Source: Streptomyces sp. NBC_00358 (GTDB lineage Bacteria; Actinomycetota; Actinomycetes; Streptomycetales; Streptomycetaceae). Taken from it: 64,000 nt of DNA. This document shows, one piece after another, positions 26,389 to 35,189 of this stretch (its first letter is position 1; every line of letters starts with the position of its first letter). The notes below the pieces were generated by a model. It did no database searches and was not told the origin of the DNA. It saw only the letters and a list, made by a program, of their open reading frames with translations. The stretch lies in contig NZ_CP107976.1 of NCBI RefSeq assembly GCF_036099295.1, positions 8,804,001-8,868,000 on the forward strand, written 5' to 3'. Position numbers and translations under genes: made by a program.

Positions 26389-27126
26389 ATGAGCGAAGAA
26401 GCCGGACCACCGGCGTCGGCCGAACGCCGCGAACGTCAGCAGACCGTCGTCATGGCGACCCTCACCGTCCTGGCGGGCGCGGCCGACGCGGTGAGCTTCC
26501 TGACCATGGGGCACGTCTTCACCGCGCTGGCCACCGGCAACCTGCTCTTCCTGTCCTTCGCCGTCGCCGGCGAAGGACAGGTACCGGTGGCCCGCCCAGC
26601 CATCGCCCTGATCGCCTTCGTCCTGGGAGCCGCGGCCGGGGCCCTCACCACCCGCGGTCTCGTCGCACGGCACCGGCACTGGTTCGCTGCCGCCCTGACC
26701 GTCGAAGGGGTGCTCCTCGCGCTCGCCGGTGCGACGGCCTTGTGGCGGAACGGTTCCGGGTCGCTCGCCGACCACCCGGACAACCTGGTCATCGCCATCG
26801 TCGGCTTCGCCATGGGCCTGCGCGCGGACACCGCCCTGCGGGCCGCCGTTCCCGGCATGCCGACCCTGCTCGTCCAGGTCTCGCTGGTCCGTCTCATCCA
26901 CGGCCTCACCGGCGCCACTCCCGTGACCTCACGGAAGAGCACGATCCGGGTCCGGCTCGTCGCGACCGTGCTCGGCATCTTCGCGGGCGGCGCCCTCGGC
27001 ACCCTCATGACGCCGTGGGGCACCGGCCACGCGCTGCTCGCCATCGCGGCCGCGGTGCTGATCATCGCCGCCCTCAACGTGCTCCTGGCGCGGTACGGCC
27101 TGCTCACGCCGGAACTCATCGGCTGA
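26389..27126 (+). CDS. DUF1275 (YoaK-family) membrane protein
   Basis: 245 residues, about six hydrophobic segments. Family landmarks are AGAADAVSFLTMGHVFTALATGN followed in the second half by GFAMGLRADTALR and GALGTLM. Inner-membrane protein of unknown transport or signalling function. The ATG is chosen from the open N-terminus MSEEAGPP; ribosome site weak. Confidence 0.87.
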   Translation: MSEEAGPPASAERRERQQTVVMATLTVLAGAADAVSFLTMGHVFTALATGNLLFLSFAVAGEGQVPVARPAIALIAFVLGAAAGALTTRGLVARHRHWFAAALTVEGVLLALAGATALWRNGSGSLADHPDNLVIAIVGFAMGLRADTALRAAVPGMPTLLVQVSLVRLIHGLTGATPVTSRKSTIRVRLVATVLGIFAGGALGTLMTPWGTGHALLAIAAAVLIIAALNVLLARYGLLTPELIG

Positions 27127-27293
27127 GACTCGGCGCGGACCGCGATGTCAGATCTCCGATGACCAATCCCTCGCGTCGCCCCGCGACGGACGGCTCCGCG
27201 GGGCCCCTCGGCAGGGCCGAGGCCCTGCTCCGTACGCTCCGTCCGGGGAGACGGCGCTGGCCCTCCACCACCAGGGGCTGGGGTACGCCGCGC

Positions 27294-28121
27294 TCAAGCC
27301 TTTGCCACGGTGGGGATTTCCTCGTGCGCCAGTCGCCCCAGCAATGCGCCGTAGAAGACGACGACGCCCACCCCGACCAGCCAGGACTGGACGACCAGGA
27401 CGGTACCGAACGGGCCGTAGGTGACAGCGCTGGAGGCGATCAGCGGTGAGAAGACGAGACGGGAGAAGACCCGGAGCCCGAGCAGGCCCAGCGAGGTCAG
27501 GACCGCGCCGGGCAGCAGGGCCCTCGGTGCGACCCGTCCGCCGAGCAGCATCCACTGCGACCACCAGAAGAACAGGACGGCGCTCAGCGCAGCGGTCAGC
27601 GTGCCGGCGGCCGAGTGACGCCACAGCGTGGTGGTCGCGGTCACGTACAGGGAGCCGATCAGGACGGCGAGCCACAGCACCTGGCGCCATCGCGCGTACC
27701 AGCGGGCCGGAGGCAGGTCCCAGACCTTCTCGTAGCCCGTCTGTACCGCCGCCCCGAAGCTCAGGCCGAAGACGGCGAGGGCGGCGAGTCCGAACGCGGT
27801 CGTCGTCTGAAGTACCTGCGCGGGCCCCGCGAACAGCCGCGCGACCTGCTCTCTGGCGGCCCTCGACACACCGAGCCCGTCCCCCAGCCACTGCGCGAAC
27901 CCCCGCCCGTGCGCCGGGTCGGCGGCGGAGACCACGATCAGGAGCGGCACCAGGGTCAGGAAGCCGAGCGCCGCGAAGCCCAGGGACCGCTGGGCCAGTT
28001 CGATGTCCCTGCCGAGGCGCAATCCCCGGCCGACCGGGGAATCGCGCAGCACCCGGCCCAGCCGTACCCGCGCGGCCGGTCGGTCGGGTTGGTCGTCCGC
28101 TGGTGGAGCCTTCTTCGGCAT
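27294..28121 (-). CDS. YihY/BrkB-family membrane protein
   Basis: 275 residues with about six membrane segments. N-terminal LAQRSLGFAALGFLTLVPLL, central AAVQTGYEKVWDLP, and the typical polytopic core. Often misannotated as ribonuclease BN; no nuclease motif is present. Small polytopic transport-like protein of unknown substrate, apparently single gene. Confidence 0.85.
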   Translation of the reverse strand: MPKKAPPADDQPDRPAARVRLGRVLRDSPVGRGLRLGRDIELAQRSLGFAALGFLTLVPLLIVVSAADPAHGRGFAQWLGDGLGVSRAAREQVARLFAGPAQVLQTTTAFGLAALAVFGLSFGAAVQTGYEKVWDLPPARWYARWRQVLWLAVLIGSLYVTATTTLWRHSAAGTLTAALSAVLFFWWSQWMLLGGRVAPRALLPGAVLTSLGLLGLRVFSRLVFSPLIASSAVTYGPFGTVLVVQSWLVGVGVVVFYGALLGRLAHEEIPTVAKA

Positions 28122-28302
28122 GCAGGTCGATTACCACAGATGGAGTCGGCGCCAACAGCTCTGAGGGAAGCCCGCGTTGGTCCCGCCCGGTGCCGGATCT
28201 CGACGAGGGCGGTCGCCGACGAGCCGTCCATGCCCCCGCGTCACGGGTGAGCCCGGCCGGACGTCGTGCGGCCCGGCCGGGCCCAGGGGTACCGAGGTGA
28301 GG

Positions 28303-30204
28303 TCAGCCCAGTGCGAACTTCTGGGCGGCGGAGCCGTTGCAGTCCCAGATCCGCAGGCGGGTTCCGTTGGCGGTGGCGCCGTCGGGGGAATCCAGGCAGC
28401 GGCCCGACTGCGGGTTGAGCAGGGAGCCGTCGGCCTGTTGCTGCCAGAGCTGTCCACCGGCCGAGCCGCAGTCCCAGAGTTCCACCAGGGTGCCGTTCGC
28501 GGTGGCGTTGCCGACGATGTCCAGGCAGCGGCCCAGGGTGTGCAGCTTTCCGTCCGAGCTGTGGAACCAGTGCTGGTCGACCGCGTACGACTGGCAGCCC
28601 CACAACTGTACGGCGGTGCCGTTGGACCCGTTGTCGTCACCGGCCACGTCGGCGCAGGTGCCGCCCGGTCCTGGGACGGGCGCTCCCGCGTTGACGGCGA
28701 ACTTCTGGGCGGCGGAGCCGTTGCAGTCCCAGATCCGCAGGCGGGTTCCGTTGGCGGTGGCGCCGTTCGGGGAGTCCAGGCAGCGGCCCGACTGCGGGTT
28801 GAACAGCGAGCCGTCGGCGCGCTGCACCCACTTCTGGCCTCCCACCCCGTTGCAGTCCCAGAGCTCGACCTGGGTGCCGTTGGCGGTGCCGTTGCCGACG
28901 ATGTCCAGGCAGCGGCCGATGGTGGCGAGGGACCCGTTGGCGTTGTGCGTCCAGTACTGGTCCTCGGCGTAGGACTGGCAGTTCCACAGTTGTACGGCGG
29001 TGCCGTTCACCCCGGTGTCGTCAGCCGCCACGTCGACGCACTGGTTTCCGGGGCCGGTGATGGTGGCCTGCGGGCCGTTCGGGATGTTGGTCTGGCCCGC
29101 GTAGCCGACCGAGACGATGTTCGCCTGCACGGAGTTCTCGGCCGCGTCGGTCGGATAGCCCGACACCATGACGCCCTCGAAGAAGGTCCCCATGTTCCAG
29201 TTGCTGTTGTCGCCGCCCGTGCCCAGGATGATGCCGCCCTCCTGCTGCATCGGCCGGTAGCCGCCCCGTGTGGGCAGCGCTCCGTCCCACCAGGTCGTCA
29301 GGCCGCCCGTTTGCGCGTTGCCTCCCTTGAGCGCGTACGTGGTCTGCCCGTTGTTCTTCAGGACGGCCGTGACGTACGTGCTGCTGTTGCCCTTGTTCGC
29401 GGTGTTGGAGCCGTTGTCGCCCTGGAACATGCCGTTCTCCAGGTCGGCCTCGATCCAGGGTCCTGAGCCGCTGCAGGGCGCGAAGTAGCAGGTGGTGGCG
29501 ATCGACACGGCGTCCATGTGGCCGTTGCCGGTGTCGGCCGGGGTGGACTCCGCGTTGCCGTAGTCGAAGCAGCAGGCGGAGCCGACATGGGTGCCGCTGG
29601 CGACCATGTAGGCGCCCTCCGCCTGGCCGTTGACGGCGGCCCCGGAGGCGGCGCCGTGCGAGCGGTAGCCGACGCCGGGGGAGATCCAGATCCCGTACAC
29701 CTTGTGGCCGCCCGCCGTGACCGACAGCTCACTCGCGTCCGCGCCCCGGTCCGCACCCATTCCGGCCGTGCCCGCGGGGCCGGGGAACAGGTCGTTGTGG
29801 CGGGACGTCTGGTCGTACACCTTCGAGATGCTGCAGGTGGTGTTCGCGCAGAAGCTGTCCTGCTGGGCGGCGTTCGCGTAGCCGCCGGCCGACAGCAGCC
29901 CGATGTCGGAGGCCGCGCCGTCGGAGGCGCGGGTGACTTGGTAGAGAGGGCCGTTGTACGCGGAGAACAGAGCGCGTGTCGTGCTGTGGGCGGCGACGCA
30001 CGGGGTGCCCGCGCCGGCGTAGATGTCGCAGGGCTGTGATCCCGCGGCCTGGGCGACACCGGGCACGGCGACCAGGACGGTCAGCAGGAGGCCGAGGATG
30101 GCGGCGACGGACAGCAGGGCGCGACGAAGTCGGGCCGGTCGGGGCAGTGGCCCGGCCGCCGGATAGGGGAAGAGACGCGAGGACACAGATCTTCTTCTGT
30201 GCAT
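28303..30204 (-). CDS. Secreted GH54-type alpha-L-arabinofuranosidase with two ricin-type (CBM13) modules
   Basis: 633 residues. A long signal peptide (hydrophobic about 29-50, cut near AQA-AGS) is followed by an AbfB-like catalytic domain (about 54-385). CDIYAGAGTPC opens it; E219 in FDYGNAES and D332 in GGDNSNW correspond to the nucleophile and acid/base of fungal AbfB. Two beta-trefoil lectin modules of 128 residues each follow, with repeated QLW / RCLDSP / WDCNGSAAQKF motifs. It would release arabinose from plant arabinoxylan outside the cell. GGAGCACAC precedes the ATG. A promoter is visible 80-110 bases upstream. Confidence 0.93.
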   Translation of the reverse strand: MHRRRSVSSRLFPYPAAGPLPRPARLRRALLSVAAILGLLLTVLVAVPGVAQAAGSQPCDIYAGAGTPCVAAHSTTRALFSAYNGPLYQVTRASDGAASDIGLLSAGGYANAAQQDSFCANTTCSISKVYDQTSRHNDLFPGPAGTAGMGADRGADASELSVTAGGHKVYGIWISPGVGYRSHGAASGAAVNGQAEGAYMVASGTHVGSACCFDYGNAESTPADTGNGHMDAVSIATTCYFAPCSGSGPWIEADLENGMFQGDNGSNTANKGNSSTYVTAVLKNNGQTTYALKGGNAQTGGLTTWWDGALPTRGGYRPMQQEGGIILGTGGDNSNWNMGTFFEGVMVSGYPTDAAENSVQANIVSVGYAGQTNIPNGPQATITGPGNQCVDVAADDTGVNGTAVQLWNCQSYAEDQYWTHNANGSLATIGRCLDIVGNGTANGTQVELWDCNGVGGQKWVQRADGSLFNPQSGRCLDSPNGATANGTRLRIWDCNGSAAQKFAVNAGAPVPGPGGTCADVAGDDNGSNGTAVQLWGCQSYAVDQHWFHSSDGKLHTLGRCLDIVGNATANGTLVELWDCGSAGGQLWQQQADGSLLNPQSGRCLDSPDGATANGTRLRIWDCNGSAAQKFALG

Positions 30205-30283
30205 GTGTGCTCCCAAGGTGGAGGGTGGAGCTACAACTCGCCCACGGGACAGCCGAGTTCAGGCTGCCTGACGACTGAGTCGG

Positions 30284-30312
30284 AAGTTACGCGCGCTGGT
30301 CGATTGCGTCAA
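30284..30312 (-). promoter_or_regulatory. Sigma-70-type promoter of the arabinofuranosidase gene
   Basis: On the minus strand TTGACG, a 17-base spacer and TAACTT, placing transcription start about 72 bases before the ATG. Confidence 0.6.
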
Positions 30313-30430
30313 TATTTGTTGCTTTCCTTTCTGGTCGACCCTTCCCTGTGTCCGAACGTGTGGCTTTGCGGAGATCAGGGCGGGTGCGGCGGCCCGCCGT
30401 GCCGCGTTCCTGTCGCCGCACCGGCCGGCC

Positions 30431-30474
30431 GGTGCCGACCCCCGACGCATGCGGTGCCGACCCGTGACGCATGC
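30431..30474. repeat. 22-bp direct repeat, two copies
   Basis: Two adjacent copies of a 22-base unit beginning GGTGCCGACCC and ending GACGCATGC, differing at two positions. Could be a regulator site, given its place in the divergent promoter region. Confidence 0.8.
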
Positions 30475-30722
30475 GGTGACGCCGCCCTGTTCCGTCCGCG
30501 GCGCCCCGGGCGCCTCCCCGGCGGCTTCGACCGGCTTCGGCCGGATCGTCCCGTAAGTCGCCGGGTCCCCAGGGGGTGGCCCGAACCGCGGCGCGCGACC
30601 CGGAAATTGAAAAGCCTACGACGACCGAAAAGCGACTGCCGCGGCCCGCCGGAGTTTTTTTGACCGGCTCTGCTGTGCAACATTCGGGCGAGGTCGAGTA
30701 ACACCCTTGGAGGGGAAACGCG

Positions 30723-33485
30723 TTGTCGCCCACCACGGGATCCGAACACCGGTCCCCGCACGTCCTCACACCATCCAGTGACGAATCCCTTACCATCGAA
30801 TGGGCCGGTGGAAAAGGGAAGAACCTGCACACCCTGACCGCGTCCGGATTTCAAGTACCGCGCTGGTCGATCATCGGCCTCGACGTATTCGCGGAATTCT
30901 GCCGCGACAGCGGACTGGACGAGCGCCTGGCCCGGCTGCTCGCCGACGGCTGGGAGTCGAACCCCGGCCAAGTCGCCGCGGAGGCCGCACGTCTCATCGA
31001 GGCCGCGCCGCTCGACGACCACCTCACCGACGCCATCGGACTGGCCTACGGACTGGCCGGGGGCGGAGCCGTGGCCGTGCGTTCGTCCGGCGCGCAGGAG
31101 GACGGCGCACGCCACTCCTTCGCCGGCCAGTTCGACAGCTTCCTCAACATCCGCGGCCTCGGCGAGGTCATCGCCCATGTCCGCCGCTGCTGGGCCTCCG
31201 CCTTCTCCGAACGCTCCCTGCGCTACCGCGCGCGGCACCGACTGCCGCCCGACGCCGGCGGTGTCGCCGTCATCGTGCAGCGCATGGTCGCGGCCGAGCG
31301 AAGCGGCGTGCTGTTCACCGCCGACCCGACGACCGGACGCACCGACCGGCAGGTGGTCAGTGCCGTCCACGGGCTGGGGGAGGGGCTGGTCTCGGGCGCG
31401 GTCGACGCCGACACCGTCGTCCTCGACGCCACCACCGGCGAGGCGCTGACCACGGTGATCGGTGACCAACTGGAGCGCTACGACGCCGGATCGGGACCCG
31501 GCTGCCAGGTGTCGGCGGTCACCGGAGAGGACCGCGCCGCGCTGTCCCTGACGGCCGCCGACCTCGCCCGGCTGCACGAGGCCGGAGTCCGCGCCACCGC
31601 TCTCCTCGGCGCCCCCCAGGACATCGAATGGGCCATCGCCGAGGGCGCCTTGTGGATTCTGCAGAGCCGGCCGATCACCGCCCCCGCCCCGGTCGCGGGT
31701 CCCACGGCGGAGCCCGAGGGCGAGCTGCGGATCTGGGACAACTCCAACATCATCGAGAGTTTCAGCGGTGTCGTCTCGCCGCTCACCTACAGCTTCGCCG
31801 CCGACACCTACGCGAAGGTATACGACAGTTACGCCCGCGCCCTGGGCGTCCGCGGCGAACGACTGCGCGAGGTGCAGGAGTGGACCCCGCACCTGCTCGG
31901 CCATGTCCACGGACGGGTCTACTACAACCTCCTCCACTGGTACCGCATGGTCCGCCTCGCCCCGCTCTACCCGCTCAACCGGCGCGTCCTGGAGAAATCC
32001 CTGGGCGTCGCCGAGAGCATTTCCGACGAAGTCGCCGACACGCTCCATCCGTTCACACCCCGGCCCGGAGTGCGCGGCCAAGTCGCCCGCCTCGCCCGCA
32101 CGGTGATCTTCGCCACGAGATTCCTCACCATCCGGAAATCCGTGGAGACGTTTCACCGAGATTTCTATCGCGCGTACGCGGTATTCAACAATGTCGACTA
32201 CGACGCCCTGCCCGGCGACGAGACCTACCGCCGATTCCGGCGACTGCAGCGGGAACTCATCGAGAAATGGGGCCCGATGCAGACCCTCGACGCGACGATC
32301 CTGCTCTCCGTGGGCCTGCTCGCGCTGCTCACCCGCAGATGGCTGCCCGAGGCGCCCGAATGGTTCACCTGGGCCGCGGCGGCCCCCGGCGAAGCCGTGG
32401 AGTCCGCCGAACCGGTCTGGGCACTGCTTGAGTTGGCCGCACAGGCCCGCGCCGACACCGACATCCTGCGTCTGCTCGAACGCACCCCCGACGCCGAGGC
32501 CCACCGGGCACTGCGCGACGCCGGCCACACCCGGTTCCTGGCCGCCGTCGACGCGTACATCGCCGACTACGGCTACCGCAGCCCCGATGAACTCAAACTG
32601 GAGGTCCCCGACCTGCACGAGAACCCGGCAGGTCTGTTCGCACTGCTGCGCGACACCCTGCCGGACACCGCCGACGGCGGCACGCCGGACCGCGGCGGCG
32701 ACGCCGACGCCTATCTCGACGAGCAACTGCGCGGCCCACGACGCCTGTTGTACGAACGGGTGCGGGGCAAGGCCCGCGCGGCGCTCGCCGACCGGGAACG
32801 GCTCAGGTTCTGCCGCACCCGCGCCTTCGGAGCGGCCAAGCGGATGCTGCGCGCCCTGGGCCGCGATCTGGCGCGCGCCGGGGCCATCGACGCCTGGGAC
32901 GATGTGTTCCTGCTGCGCCTGGAGGAGATCCGGGGCGCCTACGAGGGCATGATCGCGCACACCGAACTGCGGGACCTCGTCGTCCTGCGGCGCAGGCAAC
33001 AGGCCGCCGACGCCTCACTGCACGCACCCGCCCGCTTCACCACCCGGGGCGCCCCGTACTGGTCGGGCAACCTGGAACGCGCGGGCTGGACCGGCGGCCC
33101 GGCCGCGCGCAGCGGTGCCCGCGAGCTGAGCGGCGTCCCCTGCTGCCCCGGTGTCGCCGAAGGGCCCGCCGTGGTCACCGACTTCCCGCGCGACATCGGC
33201 GGCGGCATCCTGCTCGCCTACCGGACCGACCCCGGCTGGGTGACCGCGCTGTCCTCGGCGGCCGCCCTGGTCATCGAACGCGGCAGCCCCCTCACCCATG
33301 TCGCCGTCGTCGCACGGGAGTTGGGCATTCCGACGGTGGTCCAGGTCAAGGGAGCCACCACCGAGATCCGCACCGGTGCCCTGCTACGGGTCGACGGCGC
33401 CGCCGGGACGGTCACCGTCCTCGCCGACCCGCCCCCCGACACTCCGGCCGCCGACCCGGACAGCCCCCGAACGGAGACCCAGTGA
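30723..33485 (+). CDS. Rifampin-phosphotransferase-like dikinase (PEP-synthase family)
   Basis: 920 residues. N-terminal ATP-grasp domain with GGKGKNLHTL, AVRSSGAQEDGARHSFAG and DIEWAIAEGALWILQSRPIT; a large central domain (about 335-790) of unknown specificity; and a C-terminal swivelling phosphohistidine domain with H859 in ERGSPLTHVAVVARELGIP. There is no C-terminal PEP/pyruvate barrel, so it follows rifampin phosphotransferase order (ATP, acceptor, His). It would move the beta-phosphate of ATP onto a small molecule. TTG start with TTGGAGGGG nine bases upstream. First gene of a coupled seven-gene operon. Confidence 0.88.
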   Translation: MSPTTGSEHRSPHVLTPSSDESLTIEWAGGKGKNLHTLTASGFQVPRWSIIGLDVFAEFCRDSGLDERLARLLADGWESNPGQVAAEAARLIEAAPLDDHLTDAIGLAYGLAGGGAVAVRSSGAQEDGARHSFAGQFDSFLNIRGLGEVIAHVRRCWASAFSERSLRYRARHRLPPDAGGVAVIVQRMVAAERSGVLFTADPTTGRTDRQVVSAVHGLGEGLVSGAVDADTVVLDATTGEALTTVIGDQLERYDAGSGPGCQVSAVTGEDRAALSLTAADLARLHEAGVRATALLGAPQDIEWAIAEGALWILQSRPITAPAPVAGPTAEPEGELRIWDNSNIIESFSGVVSPLTYSFAADTYAKVYDSYARALGVRGERLREVQEWTPHLLGHVHGRVYYNLLHWYRMVRLAPLYPLNRRVLEKSLGVAESISDEVADTLHPFTPRPGVRGQVARLARTVIFATRFLTIRKSVETFHRDFYRAYAVFNNVDYDALPGDETYRRFRRLQRELIEKWGPMQTLDATILLSVGLLALLTRRWLPEAPEWFTWAAAAPGEAVESAEPVWALLELAAQARADTDILRLLERTPDAEAHRALRDAGHTRFLAAVDAYIADYGYRSPDELKLEVPDLHENPAGLFALLRDTLPDTADGGTPDRGGDADAYLDEQLRGPRRLLYERVRGKARAALADRERLRFCRTRAFGAAKRMLRALGRDLARAGAIDAWDDVFLLRLEEIRGAYEGMIAHTELRDLVVLRRRQQAADASLHAPARFTTRGAPYWSGNLERAGWTGGPAARSGARELSGVPCCPGVAEGPAVVTDFPRDIGGGILLAYRTDPGWVTALSSAAALVIERGSPLTHVAVVARELGIPTVVQVKGATTEIRTGALLRVDGAAGTVTVLADPPPDTPAADPDSPRTETQ

Positions 33486-35134
33486 TCCTCACCGAGGACC
33501 GGCTGCAGGACCTGCTCGACAAGTCCCTGTCCGAACTGCCCCCTGGTACCGACTGGGCCGTGACCCTGGAGGGATCCATCGCGGAGGGGTTCGGCAACCC
33601 CTCCTCCGACATCGACTTCCTGCTCGTCGGCCGCTGCGACGACGACCTGCCCACCATGCCGTCGCTGCTGTTCGTGGACGGCAGGCGGGTGGAGATCCGC
33701 ACCCGGACGGTGCGTCAACTCACCGACCAGTTCCAGGCGGTGGAGGAGGGCGCCGAACGGCCCGGCCGGCTCTCCGAGGATCTCCTCAACCGCTGCCAAC
33801 GGGTCCTGCACAGCCACCCGCTGCGCGGCCACGCCCTCATCGAGGAGGTGAAGGCGACCCTGCCCGTGGAGCGGTTCCGCCGGATCACCGCGGACTGGTG
33901 GGCACACCGGGCCCGGCAGTCCCTGCGGCACGCGACGGCGCTGCTGTGCCTCGGCGAGCGCGAGGAGGCCGTCGACTGGACCCGCGCCGCCCTCGTGCAG
34001 AGCGTCAAGTCCTGGGCGGCCGGCCTGGGCGAGACCTATCTCGAACCCAAGTGGCTCTCCATGCAACTGGACCGGGCCGGCCGGGCGGACGTACGCGACC
34101 GCTACTGGGAACTGGAGGCGGCCGCCCTTGGGCCCGCCGACGCCGGCGCGGCACAGGAACACCTCACCGCCTGCCTCGACTTCGCCGAGGACCTCGGACT
34201 CACCGGCGTCCCCCGGCAGCCGGAGCGGCTCACCGTCGAACGCCGTGCCGGGGTCACCACCTGGCAGACCGGTGAACGGGTCCACGTCATCCGCGGCCGC
34301 CAGGACGTGTTCGCCCTCGGCGACGACGCCGGAGCCGTCTGGCGCTCCCTCGTCCTGGGCAGGCCGCTGCCCCGCGTACTGGCCGACACGGCGGGCAGCG
34401 GCGTCACCGACCCCGGCCCGCTGCTCGCCGCCTTCCTGCGCTACGGGCTGGTCCGCCTCGCCTGGAAGGGCGGCGGCACCGTCACCCCCGCACTGCCGCT
34501 CGCCGCCCCGCCCGGCCCCGTGACCCCGCCGCCCTCCACCGCACAGCCGCTGCTGTCCGTGCGCGGAGCGGCCGTCGGGGGACCCCGTGCCATCGACCTC
34601 ATGCCCGTGCCGGCCGACCGCTTCGCCGCCGCCGCCATGGCCCTCGTGTGGTCCAACGTGGTCGTCGAGAACGCCGTCGAGGATCTGACCGGAGCGCTGC
34701 GACGCGGTCAGTGGCGGGTCGCCGAACTCACCGCGCGCCGCGCCGTGCACGCCGCGCTCCGCGGACTGGCCAGCGCCCACGGCGTCAACCCGCTGCCCGC
34801 CGACTCCGACCTCGTGCGCCGCACGGACCTGCTGCCGGCCGCCACCCGGTCGATCGGGGTGCGCGCCGGGGAACTGCTGCGGCTCGGCGTGCACTCGGCG
34901 AAGGAGGGTGACGCCCTGCTGACCGAGCTGCGCCTCTTCATCGTCCTGGTACGCGGCGCCATGGGAGCCGACTCCTTCCCGCTCTCCTTCGACTCCGCCG
35001 ACACCTGGCGCGCGACCCTGCAACTGGGCCACGACTGGCTGCGCATCGGCGCCCACCTCGGCGCGGAGCTGCCGATCGAGGAGGCCCGCGACCTGCTGAC
35101 CGGCAACGGGGCCCAGCCCCACCGGTCGCCGTGA
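33482..35134 (+). CDS. Nucleotidyltransferase-fold protein with PqqD-like segment
   Basis: 550 residues. The Pol-beta-type nucleotidyltransferase signature is clear: LEGSIAEGFGNPSSDIDFLL with G31-S32 and D43/D45 as metal ligands. A helical middle follows, then a segment about 255-325 (QDVFALGDDAGAVWRSLVLG ... FLRYGLVRL) that resembles PqqD-like/winged-helix modules, and a long helical C-terminus. It would transfer NMP to a small molecule or protein. Starts by a GTGA overlap with the dikinase. Not recognised as a named family; acceptor unknown. Confidence 0.75.
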   Translation: MILTEDRLQDLLDKSLSELPPGTDWAVTLEGSIAEGFGNPSSDIDFLLVGRCDDDLPTMPSLLFVDGRRVEIRTRTVRQLTDQFQAVEEGAERPGRLSEDLLNRCQRVLHSHPLRGHALIEEVKATLPVERFRRITADWWAHRARQSLRHATALLCLGEREEAVDWTRAALVQSVKSWAAGLGETYLEPKWLSMQLDRAGRADVRDRYWELEAAALGPADAGAAQEHLTACLDFAEDLGLTGVPRQPERLTVERRAGVTTWQTGERVHVIRGRQDVFALGDDAGAVWRSLVLGRPLPRVLADTAGSGVTDPGPLLAAFLRYGLVRLAWKGGGTVTPALPLAAPPGPVTPPPSTAQPLLSVRGAAVGGPRAIDLMPVPADRFAAAAMALVWSNVVVENAVEDLTGALRRGQWRVAELTARRAVHAALRGLASAHGVNPLPADSDLVRRTDLLPAATRSIGVRAGELLRLGVHSAKEGDALLTELRLFIVLVRGAMGADSFPLSFDSADTWRATLQLGHDWLRIGAHLGAELPIEEARDLLTGNGAQPHRSP

Positions 35135-35189
35135 CGGCACCCGACTCCCGGACGGCACCCACCCGACGTACCGCGCGGAGGAATCACCG

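Larger units (their letters stand above)
30205..30722. other. Divergent promoter region between arabinofuranosidase and the seven-gene operon
   Basis: 518 bases without a gene. It contains the arabinofuranosidase promoter, a 22-bp direct repeat (30431-30474), and a less GC-rich stretch with T-run and TTGACC (about 30652-30664) before the operon start, which may include its promoter although no matching -10 is clear. Confidence 0.5.
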
